Part shown: positions 62,590-64,000 of the stretch, in pieces | How positions within the stretch are numbered: position 1 is the stretch's first letter | How the letters are laid out: every line of letters starts with the position of its first letter | Origin: Jutongia huaianensis | Lineage (GTDB): Bacteria > Bacillota > Clostridia > Lachnospirales > Lachnospiraceae | Assembly: GCF_014384985.1 (NCBI RefSeq) | Contig: NZ_JACRSX010000016.1 | Coordinates: 11,060 to 75,059 of the forward strand | DNA: 64,000 nt | Reading direction: 5' to 3' | Translations under genes and position numbers: made by a program | Notes under the pieces: generated by a model | Databases searched by the model: none | Seen by the model: the letters and a program-made list of their open reading frames with translations, nothing else | Told to the model about the DNA's origin: nothing

Positions 62590-63390
62590 CTCCAGACTAT
62601 CTTTTCCTGCTTTTTTCATCAGCTCTTCTCTGCTTGCCAGCACAATGCCGTCAATTTCCGTAAGATGATGTAATATCTTTTTTTCAAACTGGCTGATTGG
62701 AAGAAGCACACCGATCTCATCAAATTTGCGTTCATTCTTCAAGCCAGTTTCCTGACCATAATACACCATTGCCGAAAGAGCGCATTTCTGAATCTGCTGA
62801 AAGGCATCCCATATGATCGCATACGCCTGTGCTTCACTCATTCCAAGAGCTGCCGTGTCCGGAAGCGCATACAGAATAAAAATTCCCCGCTTTGGATTTA
62901 CATAGTCCTCTTTAATGTCCAGATCATCCGTATAACGGCGCACAATATCATATCCATCTGCAAGATAGATCTTTGATCTCGGTGCACAGACATGATTTTT
63001 TAGTATCTCCTGATATTTGTTCCATTCATGAGAAGAAATCGTGCGATTCCCTGTTTCCAGCTTATTCCCGTCCACATCTGTAAGCAACACCGGATTGTCC
63101 CCCGCTTTACCATGAAATCGTTTCGGGATCAGATATGCCTCCCGAAGCAGGTCGAACATACTCCGCTGGCAGATTTCCAACAAAAGAGCACTGATATCCT
63201 GATTTTCATATGCCGAAAAAAGAGCTTTTGCAAAATGCTGTGATCTCGTGTCCGGAGATATATTCTCCTCCGAAAAACGGTCATAAAAGATTTCTTCCAA
63301 CCGTCCACAAGCCTCCGGTGACTGAAGTATTTTACCAAACACTTCCTCAACCTCTGTTTCCCTTGGAATTCTTTTCAGTGTAGCAGACAT
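62584..63390 (-). CDS. Unknown cytosolic protein
   Basis: 268 residues (MSATLKRIPRETEVEEVFGK). I do not recognise a family with confidence. There is no signal peptide or membrane helix. Aromatic and charged residues are frequent, and the stretches RGIFILYALPDTAALGMSEA and VRRYTDDLDIKEDYVNPKRG look conserved-core-like. It is single, convergent with the LysR gene and overlapping it by six bases. The interval 63391-63492 upstream holds no gene. Confidence 0.78.
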   Translation of the reverse strand: MSATLKRIPRETEVEEVFGKILQSPEACGRLEEIFYDRFSEENISPDTRSQHFAKALFSAYENQDISALLLEICQRSMFDLLREAYLIPKRFHGKAGDNPVLLTDVDGNKLETGNRTISSHEWNKYQEILKNHVCAPRSKIYLADGYDIVRRYTDDLDIKEDYVNPKRGIFILYALPDTAALGMSEAQAYAIIWDAFQQIQKCALSAMVYYGQETGLKNERKFDEIGVLLPISQFEKKILHHLTEIDGIVLASREELMKKAGKDSLEL

Positions 63391-63492
63391 ATTATCACTC
63401 TTTTCTTTTTATTATTGAAGATATCTTTCTACGATATCCGTATTTCCTTTTTCGGCTCCTATTATACTCCCATTTCTCAAAAAAACAATCCC

Positions 63493-63642
63493 CTATACAG
63501 CGGATCCTACCGTCAACATGATCGTAAGGCTTTTGCCATCCTTACTCTCTGCTGTCAGTTTGCCATGATGCACCTCTGCCACTGCCTTTGCAACAGAAAG
63601 TCCAATACCGCTTCCACCTGTCGCCGAATTTCTGGAGGCATT
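63493..63642 (-). pseudogene. C-terminal remnant of a sensor histidine kinase
   Basis: The minus-strand frame ending at TAG 63495-63493 reads ASRNSATGGSGIGLSVAKAV and then AEVHHGKLTAESKDGKSLTI to the stop. GGSGIGLSVAKAV is the G2 box of HATPase_c. Only the last 48 or so residues survive; the rest of the kinase is missing and another gene's fragment is joined to it. Confidence 0.82.
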
Positions 63643-63880
63643 GCTGCCTTACCGTTAGAAGTATATGTTCCACCATCCACTACCATTGTGCCGCCTCCAC
63701 GATCGCTCCGAATTGCCGCAGAGGACTGACCGCTGGTTTCTGCGGTTACATTCCATGCGTGAAGTGTGCTGCCACCGGCTACATGAATGCCACCGGAGGT
63801 ATCCCGGCTTGTGGTGATCGCCGCCGGTGCTATCAGAGGATTCACGGGATACCGTAGAATTTTTCACCGTTACATTGGCT
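63643..63880 (-). pseudogene. Fragment of a beta-helix adhesin-like gene, frameshifted
   Basis: On the minus strand, GGIHVAGGSTLHAWNVTAE, SSAAIRSDRGGGTMVVDGGT and YTSNGK are repeats of the right-handed beta-helix type seen in large surface proteins. Upstream, GANVTVKNSTVSRES is in a different frame, so a frameshift lies near 63840. The fragment has no start or stop of its own: it runs into the kinase remnant on one side and the insertion sequence on the other. Confidence 0.72.
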
Positions 63881-64000
63881 CCGGGAGTGTCCCAAAGTTT
63901 GTGTAAACCTTCAAACTGATGTAAGATAACATTACTCAGTTTGGAGGTTTTTATTATGGCAAGAAGAAAAAGTGATTCACCACAAAAAGCAGCAATGCGC
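63880..64000 (+). mobile_element. Left end of an IS256-like insertion sequence
   Basis: From about 63880 the sequence changes to GGGAGTGTCCCAAAGTTTGTG, typical of the terminal repeat of IS256-family elements in Clostridia. A subterminal inverted repeat (AACCTTCAAACTGA near 63906 with TCAGTTTGGAGGTT near 63936) precedes the transposase start. The right end and any target duplication lie beyond the window, so the exact boundary is uncertain. Confidence 0.62.
63956..64000 (+). CDS. Transposase, first 15 residues (truncated by window end)
   Basis: ATG at 63956 is preceded by TTGGAGG. The 15 codons before the window end read MARRKSDSPQKAAMR, which resembles the N-terminus of IS256-type transposases of Lachnospiraceae. 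Too little is visible to confirm the family by catalytic residues. Confidence 0.6.
   Translation, partial: MARRKSDSPQKAAMR

Overview
The window reads as a chromosomal segment of a Gram-positive, low-to-mid GC anaerobe of the class Clostridia, most likely a gut Lachnospiraceae. The reasons are an F-type ATP synthase operon led by AtpZ/AtpI-like proteins with a Na+-type c subunit, a rubredoxin-first (reverse) rubrerythrin beside PerR, a BspA-like leucine-rich-repeat surface protein, fused FeoA-FeoB, clostridial-type PssA/Psd, an L-lactate dehydrogenase, and strong AGGAGG ribosome binding sites throughout. No rRNA, tRNA or CRISPR array is visible. The identity is inferred from gene families; no species is claimed.

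Layout. 1-2747: the end of an Mrr-like endonuclease and a nuclease-helicase fusion (+). 2748-11536: a tight minus-strand run from one promoter (11597-11625): OPT peptide transporter, PepD dipeptidase, TIM-barrel protein, GAF-GGDEF diguanylate cyclase, TIR/zinc-ribbon protein, receiver-class III nucleotidyl cyclase and an unknown protein. 11632-16141: a coiled-coil protein and a large secreted LRR protein. 16340-21840: an AgrC-like kinase and LytTR regulator, then a phospholipid operon (flippase-like protein, PssA, Psd, PAP2). 21873-27991: metG, an NAD salvage operon (NrtR-like regulator, pncA, pncB) with paired operators, and ldh. 28240-36665: a zinc-ribbon protein, an Lrp regulator, an NlpC/P60 hydrolase, a solute-binding lipoprotein plus GGDEF pair, a DUF975 protein with a prion-like tail, a GH5 glycanase and Dus. 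36735-41650: two paralogous fused ABC transporters. 41843-49365: the atp operon. 49597-56249: a DUF402 protein, a ClC channel, an AT-rich SatD/DUF3307 pair, a FeoB remnant, two small genes and feoAB under a Fur box. 56417-63390: an ABC-F remnant, ctc, rbr and perR with matching operators, a ThrE-type exporter, purA, a LysR regulator and an unknown gene. 63493-64000: a scar made of a histidine-kinase tail, a beta-helix adhesin fragment and the left end of an insertion sequence.

How parts work together. NAD salvage is apparently controlled by its own Nudix/winged-helix sensor through two ATACTC-N5-GAG palindromes, one lying across the -10. Peroxide defence (rbr) and its regulator (perR) share an almost identical 19-bp operator. 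Iron uptake carries a Fur box downstream of a consensus -35. The ATP synthase is probably Na+-coupled.

The best candidates for an undescribed system are (1) the operon that puts a diguanylate cyclase, a TIR protein with an intact catalytic glutamate, and a class III cyclase with non-canonical base-recognition residues behind a peptide uptake/dipeptidase module, and (2) the AT-rich SatD-like palm-domain/HTH protein translationally coupled to a DUF3307 membrane protein carrying a four-cysteine insertion.
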